A stretch of DNA of 64,000 nt, taken from Pseudanabaena frigida (GTDB lineage Bacteria > Cyanobacteriota > Cyanobacteriia > Pseudanabaenales > Pseudanabaenaceae). The position numbers were made by a program, and so were the translations under genes. Below the pieces are notes generated by a model. That model saw only the letters and a list, made by a program, of their open reading frames with translations, ran no database searches and was not told the origin of the DNA. Positions 17,155 through 25,369 of this stretch are shown here, one piece after another; the first letter of the stretch is position 1, and each line of letters begins with the position of its first letter. Location: the NCBI GenBank assembly GCA_003242085.1, contig QBML01000024.1, forward strand, positions 19,546 to 83,545, given 5' to 3'.

Positions 17155-17595
17155 TTAACGAACGCTGGGCAATTCAATCTCGATCGCTTGCTGCTGCATT
17201 TTCTTGAATACGTTATAAAAACCATTTGCTCTAGAAGGCGTAAGACTTGCCACTAAACCAGTGTCTTTAATGAAGTCAGGCGTAAGTAGCTCGATTTCTT
17301 TTTGGGTCAAGCCACCCATACAGACTGACAATAAACCTACAAAACCCTTGCTAATCAAAGCATCAGAGTCACCAGCAAACACAACACGCTCGCTAGCATC
17401 CAGCTCCGCTACCACGTAAACCTGAGAAACACATCCCTGCACCTTGTTTTCAGGTGTTTTAAGGGCTTCAGGGAACTCAGCCAACTTCTTCCCGTACAAA
17501 ATTAACTGCTCGTAACGTTGTTTTGGATCGGTGAGGCGCTGAAATCGCTTGACAATGCGATCGATTGCTTCAGGTAAATTTGTCGAACTTGGCAT
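17155..17595 (-). CDS. sufE: Cysteine desulfuration protein SufE
   Basis: SufE takes persulfide sulfur from the desulfurase SufS and passes it to the Suf scaffold for Fe-S cluster assembly. At 146 residues it has the usual length. The acceptor Cys is C55 in KVQGCVSQVYV, and other family blocks are FAGDSDALISKGFVGLL and LTPSRANGFYNV. It stands alone, away from other suf genes, which is usual in cyanobacteria. Confidence 0.93.
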   Translation of the reverse strand: MPSSTNLPEAIDRIVKRFQRLTDPKQRYEQLILYGKKLAEFPEALKTPENKVQGCVSQVYVVAELDASERVVFAGDSDALISKGFVGLLSVCMGGLTQKEIELLTPDFIKDTGLVASLTPSRANGFYNVFKKMQQQAIEIELPSVR

Positions 17596-17819
17596 TAGCT
17601 TTGAGAATCTGCTGAAAATCTTTTATTTCTTCCAGTTTAGAGGATCTTTCGACAACTTGAGGATTAGCAGAATAGAGTCGTGATATCGATCGCCTTAACT
17701 ACCCTTAACTAATCTATAAAATCGCATGTTTAGATTGAACCTTCTTCCAACATGTAAATGTCTAAACCTGCGTAAATCGTTAAGCCATCAATTTAAACTC
17801 AACAGTTCAAGGTGACATT

Positions 17820-18134
17820 ATGAAAAGCTTAATTTTGCCAATTATTGCAGCTACATCTCTTGTCGGCACGATCGCCCTTCTCAATCCCAGCTCTGCCTCA
17901 GCAGGCACAATCCGCGATCGCGAAGTCAATCAGCAAGAGCGCATCTATCAAGGTGTTAAACAAGGCGAGATCGGTCAAAAAGAATATCGGAATTTGGAAA
18001 CACGCGAAGCAAGAATTGATGCCCAACGTCGTGCTTATCTTAGCGATGGCAATCTAAATCGTAGAGAAGCATCTCGTTTGACTAATGAACAAAATCGCGT
18101 TTCTAGGGCAATTTATCGCGATCGCCATGACTAA
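17820..18134 (+). CDS. Small secreted basic protein, unknown function
   Basis: The protein (104 residues) starts with a clear Sec signal peptide (hydrophobic ILPIIAATSLVGTIALL, cleavage near ASAG around residue 28). The mature part is highly charged, rich in Arg, Glu and Gln, and predicted helical, with a repeating pattern 'QxxRIxxGxxxGxIxxxExxxLxxREARIxxxRRA' seen in small periplasmic proteins of cyanobacteria and proteobacteria. I do not recognise a function. It has its own spacer and a strong terminator, so it is probably a single-gene unit. Confidence 0.75.
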   Translation: MKSLILPIIAATSLVGTIALLNPSSASAGTIRDREVNQQERIYQGVKQGEIGQKEYRNLETREARIDAQRRAYLSDGNLNRREASRLTNEQNRVSRAIYRDRHD

Positions 18135-18141
18135 TTACTAT

Positions 18142-18172
18142 CAAACAGATGACGCTTTGCGTCATCTGTTTG
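18142..18172 (+). terminator. Intrinsic terminator
   Basis: CAAACAGATGACGC and GCGTCATCTGTTTG form a perfect 14-bp stem with a TTT loop, 7 nt after the stop of the small secreted protein. Confidence 0.85.
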
Positions 18173-18262
18173 TAAATACGGGGTGAAATCCGAATAGAGA
18201 CGGAGGTTAGCTGTGATTACATATCAGTACAATAGACTGAGAGTAAACCGTAAAGATAAATT

Positions 18263-18859
18263 ATGATCCCAACCGTAATCGAACAATCTGGTCGTGGCGA
18301 AAGAGCCTTTGATATTTTTTCGCGTCTACTGCGGGAGCGGATCGTATTTTTGGGGCAACAGGTTGACGACAGTATTTCTAATATCATCGTTGCTCAGTTG
18401 CTTTTCCTAGAGGCTGACGATCCAGAAAAAGATATTTTCTTGTATATCAACTCTCCTGGTGGTTCTGTGACCGCAGGGATGGCAATTTACGACACGATGC
18501 AGCACATTCGCCCTGATGTTTCGACAATTTGTGTGGGCTTAGCGGCAAGTATGGGCGCTTTTTTGCTCACGGGTGGCGCAAAGGGCAAAAGACTATCATT
18601 GCCCCATACACGTATCATGATTCACCAACCTCTCGGTGGCGCACAGGGTCAGGCGACAGATATTGAAATTCAAGCTAAGGAAATTCTCTATCACAAGAAT
18701 CGCCTTAATGAATTGATGTCTTTCCATACGGGGCAGCCAATTGAGCGCATTGCCGAGGACACCGATCGCGATTTCTTTATGGCTCCTGATGAAGCCAAAA
18801 ATTATGGATTGATCGACGAAGTTGTCACCCAACGCCCAAAATTTGAGGTCGCGGCATAA
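18263..18859 (+). CDS. clpP: ATP-dependent Clp protease proteolytic subunit
   Basis: ClpP (198 residues) forms the tetradecameric peptidase chamber that works with ClpC/ClpX unfoldases. The catalytic triad is S96 (GLAASMGA), H121 (IMIHQPLGG) and D170 (EDTDRDF). The substrate-stabilising block SPGGSVTAG is also present. Cyanobacteria usually have several clpP genes; this one is complete with a typical N-terminus. It ends at a strong terminator before glmM. Confidence 0.95.
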   Translation: MIPTVIEQSGRGERAFDIFSRLLRERIVFLGQQVDDSISNIIVAQLLFLEADDPEKDIFLYINSPGGSVTAGMAIYDTMQHIRPDVSTICVGLAASMGAFLLTGGAKGKRLSLPHTRIMIHQPLGGAQGQATDIEIQAKEILYHKNRLNELMSFHTGQPIERIAEDTDRDFFMAPDEAKNYGLIDEVVTQRPKFEVAA

Positions 18860-18870
18860 TTTTTTTTAGT

Positions 18871-18897
18871 AAGATGGCTCACGTTGTGAGCCATCTT
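18871..18897 (+). terminator. Intrinsic terminator after clpP
   Basis: AAGATGGCTCAC and GTGAGCCATCTT form a 12-bp stem with a GTT loop, followed by ATTTTTT. It lies 11 nt past the clpP stop. Confidence 0.9.
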
Positions 18898-18935
18898 ATT
18901 TTTTAATACTTTTTGGTGTGTATGGAGTTTGGTTT

Positions 18936-20321
18936 ATGAAATTGTTTGGGACAGATGGCATTCGCGGGCATGTAGGTAGTTTTTTGACAGCACCTCTAGC
19001 ACTAGAGGTGGGGATTAGCGCAGGCAAAATTTTAAAGGAGCGAATCGACCTCGATCGCGCCAATGTAGCTAATGCCAACCAAACTAACGTAATCGTGATC
19101 GGTCAAGACTCTCGAACCTCAGGCGACATGCTATCGTCGGCAATTTCCGCAGGTTTGACAGCTACGGGCTGGGATGTCTGGCATATTGGCTTATGCCCCA
19201 CGCCTGCGGTGGCTTATCTAACTGCTAATTCGCCTGAAGTTTTTGGTGGTGTCATGATTTCTGCTAGTCATAATCCACCAGAAGATAATGGCATCAAGTT
19301 TTTCGGAGCAAATGGTGCAAAACTCTGTAGCGAAACCCAACAGGCGATCGAGGCGCTTTTAGAGTCACAAGTCCGCCCAGATCGAGCTAATTCATCAGTG
19401 CCTTGGGGTAAACATCATCAAAATCCACATTTAATCGATCGCTATCAAGAGTCGTTACAAGCATCAATCGCTACGAATCTAAGTGGACTCAAGGTAGTAC
19501 TCGATTTGGCATGGGGTTCGGCAACTCGCGTATCGCTGGAAGTATTTCGTAATTTGGGTGCTGAAGTAATTTGCTTGCACCACGAACCAAATGGCAATCT
19601 GATTAATGTCGATTGTGGCTCTACTCACCTCGAACCATTGAGAAATGCCGTGAAAGAGCATCATGCCGATATGGGGTTTGCCTTTGATGGCGATGCCGAT
19701 CGCGTGCTTGCTGTCGATAGTAATGGACGTGTAGTCGATGGTGATTACATCCTGTATCTGTGGGGACAGGAGTTGCTAGAAAACAATCAATTGCCCAATA
19801 GTGCGATCGTCACCACTGTCATGGCAAATCTGGGCTTTGAACGCGCTTGGCAAAAGCTCGGTGGTAACCTAGTACGTACAGCCGTGGGCGATCAGTATGT
19901 TCATGCGGAAATGATGCGATCGGGGGCAATGCTTGGTGGCGAGCAGTCAGGGCATGTTCTCTGCCGTCATTATGCAGTTAGTGGTGATGGTTTGCTTGCT
20001 GCCTTGCACCTTGCGGCACTTGCCAAGCAAAAAGCCCCTTTAGCCGAATTAATGGATCGGAGTTTTCATCCTTTTCCGCAGTTGCTCAAAAATGTCCGAG
20101 TGGAAGATCGTGAATTGCGTCGTAATTGGCAGACCTGTGATGCTCTCACCCAAGCGATCGCTTTAGCCGAACAAGATTTAGGCGATCGTGGGCGAGTTTT
20201 GGTACGCGCATCGGGAACGGAGCCACTGATGCGCGTGATGGTAGAAGCGGAAACCATCGATCTAGCGCAACATTGGACAAATAGTCTGACTGGGCTAATC
20301 GAAAGGCAGTTTGTTGCCTAG
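18936..20321 (+). CDS. glmM: Phosphoglucosamine mutase
   Basis: GlmM converts glucosamine-6-phosphate to glucosamine-1-phosphate for peptidoglycan and lipopolysaccharide precursors. I choose the ATG at 18936 because it gives the family start [11 protein letters not shown]; a GTG at 18918 would add six odd residues. The phospho-Ser is S111 in [12 protein letters not shown]. The metal-binding loop is FDGDADRVL, the sugar loop is GGEQSGH, and the phosphate-binding loop is [12 protein letters not shown]. All are intact. Confidence 0.95.
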   Translation: MKLFGTDGIRGHVGSFLTAPLALEVGISAGKILKERIDLDRANVANANQTNVIVIGQDSRTSGDMLSSAISAGLTATGWDVWHIGLCPTPAVAYLTANSPEVFGGVMISASHNPPEDNGIKFFGANGAKLCSETQQAIEALLESQVRPDRANSSVPWGKHHQNPHLIDRYQESLQASIATNLSGLKVVLDLAWGSATRVSLEVFRNLGAEVICLHHEPNGNLINVDCGSTHLEPLRNAVKEHHADMGFAFDGDADRVLAVDSNGRVVDGDYILYLWGQELLENNQLPNSAIVTTVMANLGFERAWQKLGGNLVRTAVGDQYVHAEMMRSGAMLGGEQSGHVLCRHYAVSGDGLLAALHLAALAKQKAPLAELMDRSFHPFPQLLKNVRVEDRELRRNWQTCDALTQAIALAEQDLGDRGRVLVRASGTEPLMRVMVEAETIDLAQHWTNSLTGLIERQFVA

Positions 20322-20345
20322 TTAGGGTTCTGCGATTTAGTAAAG

Positions 20346-20394
20346 AACCCAATTTTTAGTGGCGCGGCTTTGCCGCGCCACTAAAAATTGGGTT
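20346..20394. repeat. Long perfect hairpin after glmM
   Basis: A 23-bp perfect stem (AACCCAATTTTTAGTGGC...GC) has a TTT loop. It follows the glmM stop by about 25 nt and can act as a terminator. It is longer than needed and resembles other long hairpins in this window that have an AACCCA/TGGGTT outer arm (27734, 60767). Confidence 0.85.
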
Positions 20395-20428
20395 TCTATT
20401 TTACTGCGCGTCCATTATTAGCTTTCAT

Positions 20429-20475
20429 CCCAAAAAGGGAGAGACAGCACTTCGTGCTTTCTCTCCCTTTTTGGG
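20429..20475. repeat. Second long hairpin after glmM
   Basis: Arms CCCAAAAAGGGAGAGACAGC... and the matching ...TCTCTCCCTTTTTGGG pair over 22 positions with one C-T mismatch around a TTC loop. It lies 35 nt after the first hairpin, and the next gene starts 115 nt further on. Confidence 0.85.
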
Positions 20476-20590
20476 GGTTGATTTGAAGACAAGTGACGAT
20501 CGCTATGAAGGTGCTGGGTATACTAGAAATCACTAAACCTAAATCTTTTTCTTATAATTTTATTAGGTTATGTAGTTGAGGGGTAGCTTA

Positions 20591-23500
20591 ATGAGTCATG
20601 CTTGGGTACGTGTTCATAATTCTGACACCTTACATGCTCAGATTATGGACAGCCTTGATGATGTGATTTGGTCACTATCTCTACCAGATTTAACGCCCCT
20701 ATACTTTAATTTAGCAGCGGCACGAGTATATCAATGCGCTTGTAGCGATCGATTAATCGCCGATAATTCTAATTCTCAATGGCTTGAGGCGATCGCCGCC
20801 GAAGATCGCCCGAAAATAAAACAAGCGATCGCTAAAGCTCAAGAATTAGGCTCATCCCAACTCACTTATCATATTCAACAGCCTGACGGAGCAAGACGTT
20901 GTTTTTCGGCGCGCTTCAAAATTTCTCAAGATATTTCAGGTAATGCAATCCGACTAGATGCGATCGCTAATGAAATTAGTGAAATTAGCAATTATCAAAA
21001 AATTGAGTTTAAACACAAACAGACAGAAGAGATTCTCTTACAAAGTGAGAATCGCTATCGTCAGGTTGAGCAACATCATGAAGATTTAATCCTGCGCTCC
21101 CTTGCTGACACGACGATTACCTTTGCGAATGATGCCTTATGTAATCTGCTGGGAATCGAACTAGAACAAGTAGTTGGGAAAAAATGGATTGAGTTTGCCG
21201 ATACCGATGTTTTGGAAAGTATCTTGCAAAGTATCTCTAACCTGAGTCCAGCCAATCCCAGCTTCATCGTTATAAATCGTGATAGCCGTCCTGACGGTCA
21301 AATTGGCTGGATCCAATGGCTCAACAAAGGAGTTTTTAACGAACAGGGACAACTAGTTGATATTCAGTCGTCTGGTCGAGATGTTACCGATCTCAAGCGA
21401 TCGGAAATCGCGCTGCAACAACTGAATGAAGAATTAGAACTACGGATCGAGCAACGGACTGAGGCTTTGCGCCAGAGTGAATCACGTAACCTTGCTATTC
21501 TTCATGCATTTCCCGACCTGCTATTACTCTTAAAACCTGATGGTAGGTGTGTGCAGTGCATCATGCCTTCAACGGAGGAAAAGCCTAAATACTTACCGAT
21601 CCAACAACATATTTCCGAAGTTTTATCTCCAGAAACCCTAGCTATACAGTTAAAACTATATGAGAAAGCGATCGCTACAGGAGAAATTCAAATCTACGAG
21701 CATCAACTATCTAAGTTCGGCAAAACTGTATATGAAGAAGTGCGCATCGCTCCCTACTGTGAAGATGAACTATTGGTCGTGGTACGTGATATCACCGATC
21801 GCAAATTAGCCGAAGAACGACTAATCAAAAGTGATGTTCACCTCAAGACCGCACAGCGTATTGGTAAGGTTGGTAGTTGGGAATTCGATCTGCAAACAGG
21901 GAGCATTATCTGGTCGGAGGAGATATTCCGTATTTTTAGACTTGACCCCCAAATTGGTACGCCGAGCAGTACAGAATCTCTGGATTTTCTACATCCCGAC
22001 GATCGCGAATATGTTAATCAAGTTTTCCAGAATGCGATCTCCAACGCCCAACCCTACGAACTCGAATACCGTATTAACCGAGCTGACGGTACATTGGCTT
22101 ATATATCGTCAAGAGGCGAGATCGTCTGCGATCTAACGGGAAAAACAACTCAAATAGTCGGCACGGTGACGGACATTACCGATCGCAAACTAGCCGAGCA
22201 ACAACTCCAAGATCTTACCGACCGTCTGACGCTTGCCTTGAAATCCGCCGCGATCGGTATTTGGGAATGGGATACTACGAACAATTGTCTGATTTGGGAT
22301 GTGCGAACCTACGAACTTTATGATGTTAATCCCGATCTATATACTGATGCCTATTCAGCTTGGGTAAGCCGAGTCCATCCTAGCGATCGCGAATTCGTCG
22401 AGAACGAAGCTCGTTCGGCTTTAAACGGTGAAAAAGATTATGAACCCGAATTTCGGATCGTTCTACCTGATGGCAGCATTCGCTATCTCAAAGCCTACTC
22501 TCTAGTCCAACGCAATGATGAGGGTGCACCGCAGCGAATGATCGGCATTAACTTTGACATTACCAATCGCAAATTAGCAGAAGTACAGTTACTAAAAAGT
22601 GATACGCATCTCAAAACAGCCCAGCGCATTGGCAAGCTAGGCAGTTGGGAATTTGAAGTAAGTACTGGCAAGCTAACTTGGTCAGACGAAGTTTTTCGGA
22701 TTTATGGACTGGAGCCTAGTTCAGAACCGCCGAGCTATGAAGAACTACAGCTTTATATTCATCCAGAGGACTGGGAAAATTTTGATAAAACCGTGCAAGC
22801 TGCCATCAACTTAGGAAAGTCTTACGACATCGAACATAGATTAATTCAGCCCAGCGGCATATTAATCTATGTGTTGGCTAGAGGGGAAATGGTTTATAAC
22901 AGCTCAGGGCAATTAACTCACGTCATTGGCACTGCGATCGACATTACCGATCGCAAAATTGCGGAGCAACAACTTAAAAATCTGACGGATCGCTTGACTC
23001 TAGCCGTGAAATCCGCTGCGATCGGTATTTGGGAATGGAATATTAAGAAAAATATTCTCATTTGGGATGAACGGATGTATCAACTTTATGGGGTTACCCC
23101 CAATCAATCTCCTAATAATTACTTAACTTGGGCGAGTTGCTTACATCCAGACGATCGCGCGATCTCCGAAGCTGCGGTACAACAATCTCTAAAAGGTGAA
23201 AAAGATTTTGACATCGAATTTCGGATTGTACTCCCAGATCGAAGCATTCGTCACCTCAAAGCTTTTGCTCTAATACAGCAAAACGATGCTGGAGAGCCTC
23301 AACGGATGGTTGGCGTTAACTTTGATATTACCGATCGCAAACTAGCTGAAGCAGAATTAAATCGCAGTCGCGATCTGAGAGAAGCAATTTTTAATGAATC
23401 TACTGATGCCCTGTTCTTAGTTAACTCACAAACACTATTAACCACTGACTGTAATCTTCGGTCGATGCAAATGTTTGAAGTGTCTGACAAGGCTGACCTC

Positions 23501-24433
23501 ATCGGAATTGAAGGACATACGCTTCAACAGCATCAATTTTCTGACGAAGAACTTGCGGCTATTAGTTCAGAACTTGAGACTACGGGTTTTTGGAGCCGAG
23601 AAGTTGAATATATTACTCATCAAGGTAGAGCGTTTTGGGGAAATCTCGCAGCAAAACCAATCACCATCGCCGAACAGACGATCAATTTAGTGCGAGTAAC
23701 TGATATTAGCGATCGCAAACTGGCAGAAGCAAAAATTTTGCAAACTTCACGCCAGCTAGAAAATACTAATCGTGAATTAGAGTCATTTTGCTATTCTGTC
23801 TCCCACGATTTGCGAGCGCCTTTACGCCACATGAATGGATTTGTGAATGCTCTGCAACAACAGCTTAAAAAGCATGTAGATTTCCAAGATCCAAAGGTCG
23901 ATCACTACATCCAAGTGATTAATAACAGCAGTCAAAAGATGGGGCATTTAATCGATGGATTGCTCGTCCTCTCTCGCTATGGACGGCGACCACTCGAATC
24001 AAAACAGATCTCGATTCGAGCATTAGTAGATGCAACGATCGAGATTATTAGCTCCGATCCACACCATAATCCGTCAGTAGAATTTGCGATCGGGGAGTTA
24101 CCAACTACAGTCGGAGACCCAACTCTTTTACAACAAGTTTTTCAGAACCTCATCAGCAATGCCGTCAAATTTAGCCGTAACCGTCCTAGACCCTATATTG
24201 AAATTGATAGTTTGCCAGATGGTACGATTCGAATCAAAGATAATGGTGCGGGATTTCAAATGGAATATGCTGATAAACTATTTGGAGTTTTTCAAAGATT
24301 ACATAATGAAAAAGAGTTTGAAGGTACTGGAATTGGTTTAGCGATCGTCCAACGAATTGTCCAACGGCATGGAGGTGTGATTTGGGCTGAAGGATATCCC
24401 GATCGGGGCGCTACATTTTTCTTAAAGATATAG
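20591..24433 (+). CDS. Multi-PAS sensor histidine kinase
   Basis: I take the ATG at 20591 (MSHAWVRV), preceded by GAGGGG, over the TTG at 20576. The 1280-residue protein carries about eight PAS/PAC units, most ending in the PAC-like hallmark 'DITDRKLAE'. A HisKA domain follows, with phospho-acceptor H1072 in YSVSHDLRAPLRHMNGF, and then HATPase_c (QNLISNAVKFS, IKDNGAGF, GTGIGLAIVQRIV). The HisKA/HATPase style is that of phytochrome-like kinases. There is no receiver domain and no membrane span, so it is cytosolic. A cognate Rcp1-type response regulator follows at 24585. Two PAS pairs are a 768-nt internal duplication (21827-22594 and 22595-23362). Confidence 0.88.
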   Translation: MSHAWVRVHNSDTLHAQIMDSLDDVIWSLSLPDLTPLYFNLAAARVYQCACSDRLIADNSNSQWLEAIAAEDRPKIKQAIAKAQELGSSQLTYHIQQPDGARRCFSARFKISQDISGNAIRLDAIANEISEISNYQKIEFKHKQTEEILLQSENRYRQVEQHHEDLILRSLADTTITFANDALCNLLGIELEQVVGKKWIEFADTDVLESILQSISNLSPANPSFIVINRDSRPDGQIGWIQWLNKGVFNEQGQLVDIQSSGRDVTDLKRSEIALQQLNEELELRIEQRTEALRQSESRNLAILHAFPDLLLLLKPDGRCVQCIMPSTEEKPKYLPIQQHISEVLSPETLAIQLKLYEKAIATGEIQIYEHQLSKFGKTVYEEVRIAPYCEDELLVVVRDITDRKLAEERLIKSDVHLKTAQRIGKVGSWEFDLQTGSIIWSEEIFRIFRLDPQIGTPSSTESLDFLHPDDREYVNQVFQNAISNAQPYELEYRINRADGTLAYISSRGEIVCDLTGKTTQIVGTVTDITDRKLAEQQLQDLTDRLTLALKSAAIGIWEWDTTNNCLIWDVRTYELYDVNPDLYTDAYSAWVSRVHPSDREFVENEARSALNGEKDYEPEFRIVLPDGSIRYLKAYSLVQRNDEGAPQRMIGINFDITNRKLAEVQLLKSDTHLKTAQRIGKLGSWEFEVSTGKLTWSDEVFRIYGLEPSSEPPSYEELQLYIHPEDWENFDKTVQAAINLGKSYDIEHRLIQPSGILIYVLARGEMVYNSSGQLTHVIGTAIDITDRKIAEQQLKNLTDRLTLAVKSAAIGIWEWNIKKNILIWDERMYQLYGVTPNQSPNNYLTWASCLHPDDRAISEAAVQQSLKGEKDFDIEFRIVLPDRSIRHLKAFALIQQNDAGEPQRMVGVNFDITDRKLAEAELNRSRDLREAIFNESTDALFLVNSQTLLTTDCNLRSMQMFEVSDKADLIGIEGHTLQQHQFSDEELAAISSELETTGFWSREVEYITHQGRAFWGNLAAKPITIAEQTINLVRVTDISDRKLAEAKILQTSRQLENTNRELESFCYSVSHDLRAPLRHMNGFVNALQQQLKKHVDFQDPKVDHYIQVINNSSQKMGHLIDGLLVLSRYGRRPLESKQISIRALVDATIEIISSDPHHNPSVEFAIGELPTTVGDPTLLQQVFQNLISNAVKFSRNRPRPYIEIDSLPDGTIRIKDNGAGFQMEYADKLFGVFQRLHNEKEFEGTGIGLAIVQRIVQRHGGVIWAEGYPDRGATFFLKI

Positions 24434-24584
24434 GTGTTCGATACCAGCTTTAGGATTCTATTAATTCTTGCTTTTTAAGGAATTCTGGGGAAATATCAAG
24501 CGATCCTGCAATGACCTCTTAAATGTCAAGTATCTATGTCTCTGGATAGATTTTATAAAAAATTAGAAAATAACGTTTGAGAAT

Positions 24585-25019
24585 ATGGAACCAACGCAAA
24601 TTTTACTCATTGAAGACGATCCCAATGATGTTGAACTTATTCAGATAGCCCTAGATAGCTACAACTTTGCTAACCAAATAGCTGTGGTATCGGATGGCGA
24701 ACAAGCAATTCATTATCTATTTGGTCGTGATGGACAACCACCAACGCATCCCTTGCCGCGTCTAGTGCTTCTAGATCTAAAGCTTCCTAAGATTGATGGT
24801 ATACAAGTACTAGAGACGATCCGTAGCTCTCCGCGCACTCGTCATCTTGTGGTTGTAGTTATGACATCGTCTGCCGAGAATCGCGATTTAAAATCCTGTT
24901 ACGATCTGGGAGTGAATAGTTACATTGTCAAACCATTAGACTTTCAGCAGTTTGTTGAGATGTCTCGTCAGGTTGGCTTTTATTGGATGATGCTAAATCA
25001 GTTACCATCTCTTGATTAA
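24585..25019 (+). CDS. Rcp1-type single-domain response regulator
   Basis: This is a stand-alone receiver domain of 144 residues. The acidic pocket is EDD (10-12), the phospho-acceptor is D64 in LVLLDLKLPKIDG, and the switch Thr/Ser in MTSSAE and the Lys in YIVKPLDF are present. The insertion after the first helices (LFGRDGQ..., LPRLVLLDL) is typical of regulators that pair with phytochrome-type kinases such as the upstream gene, 151 nt away. It has no output domain and so works by protein interaction. Confidence 0.9.
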   Translation: MEPTQILLIEDDPNDVELIQIALDSYNFANQIAVVSDGEQAIHYLFGRDGQPPTHPLPRLVLLDLKLPKIDGIQVLETIRSSPRTRHLVVVVMTSSAENRDLKSCYDLGVNSYIVKPLDFQQFVEMSRQVGFYWMMLNQLPSLD

Positions 25020-25369
25020 ACTATAATAAATACAAACGGTAGAAAATGTTGTTTACTTAATAAACAGCCAGTAACGGTGGGGCTTTATTACTTTTTGGGG
25101 TTTTGATTTTTTCAGTTCACTAGGTGTAACTATTAGTAAAACTTCTAAGTAATTTTTCATATATACTTTAGTAAATAAGTATTATTGACTAATAAGACTA
25201 AGTAGGTAATTGCAAATAATGCTAACTAGAACTTTAAAATATAGTTCTAGCGTCCCCGCGCATATTTAATTATGTAATTTTGATAATTCAAGATGGAATA
25301 AATATAGGGTTTAGGTTGTAAATAAATTGACTACAAGCTCTATGCCCTTTGTCTTTGTATCTGTAAACC
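25020..25369. other. 350-nt spacer with no recognised element
   Basis: This AT-rich leader precedes the GGDEF-EAL gene. I looked for a c-di-GMP riboswitch core and for strong hairpins and saw none. It probably holds that gene's promoter and a long 5' untranslated region. Confidence 0.5.

Noticed and set aside
18918..18935. GTG start for glmM
   Set aside because: The family begins [11 protein letters not shown], which corresponds to the ATG at 18936.
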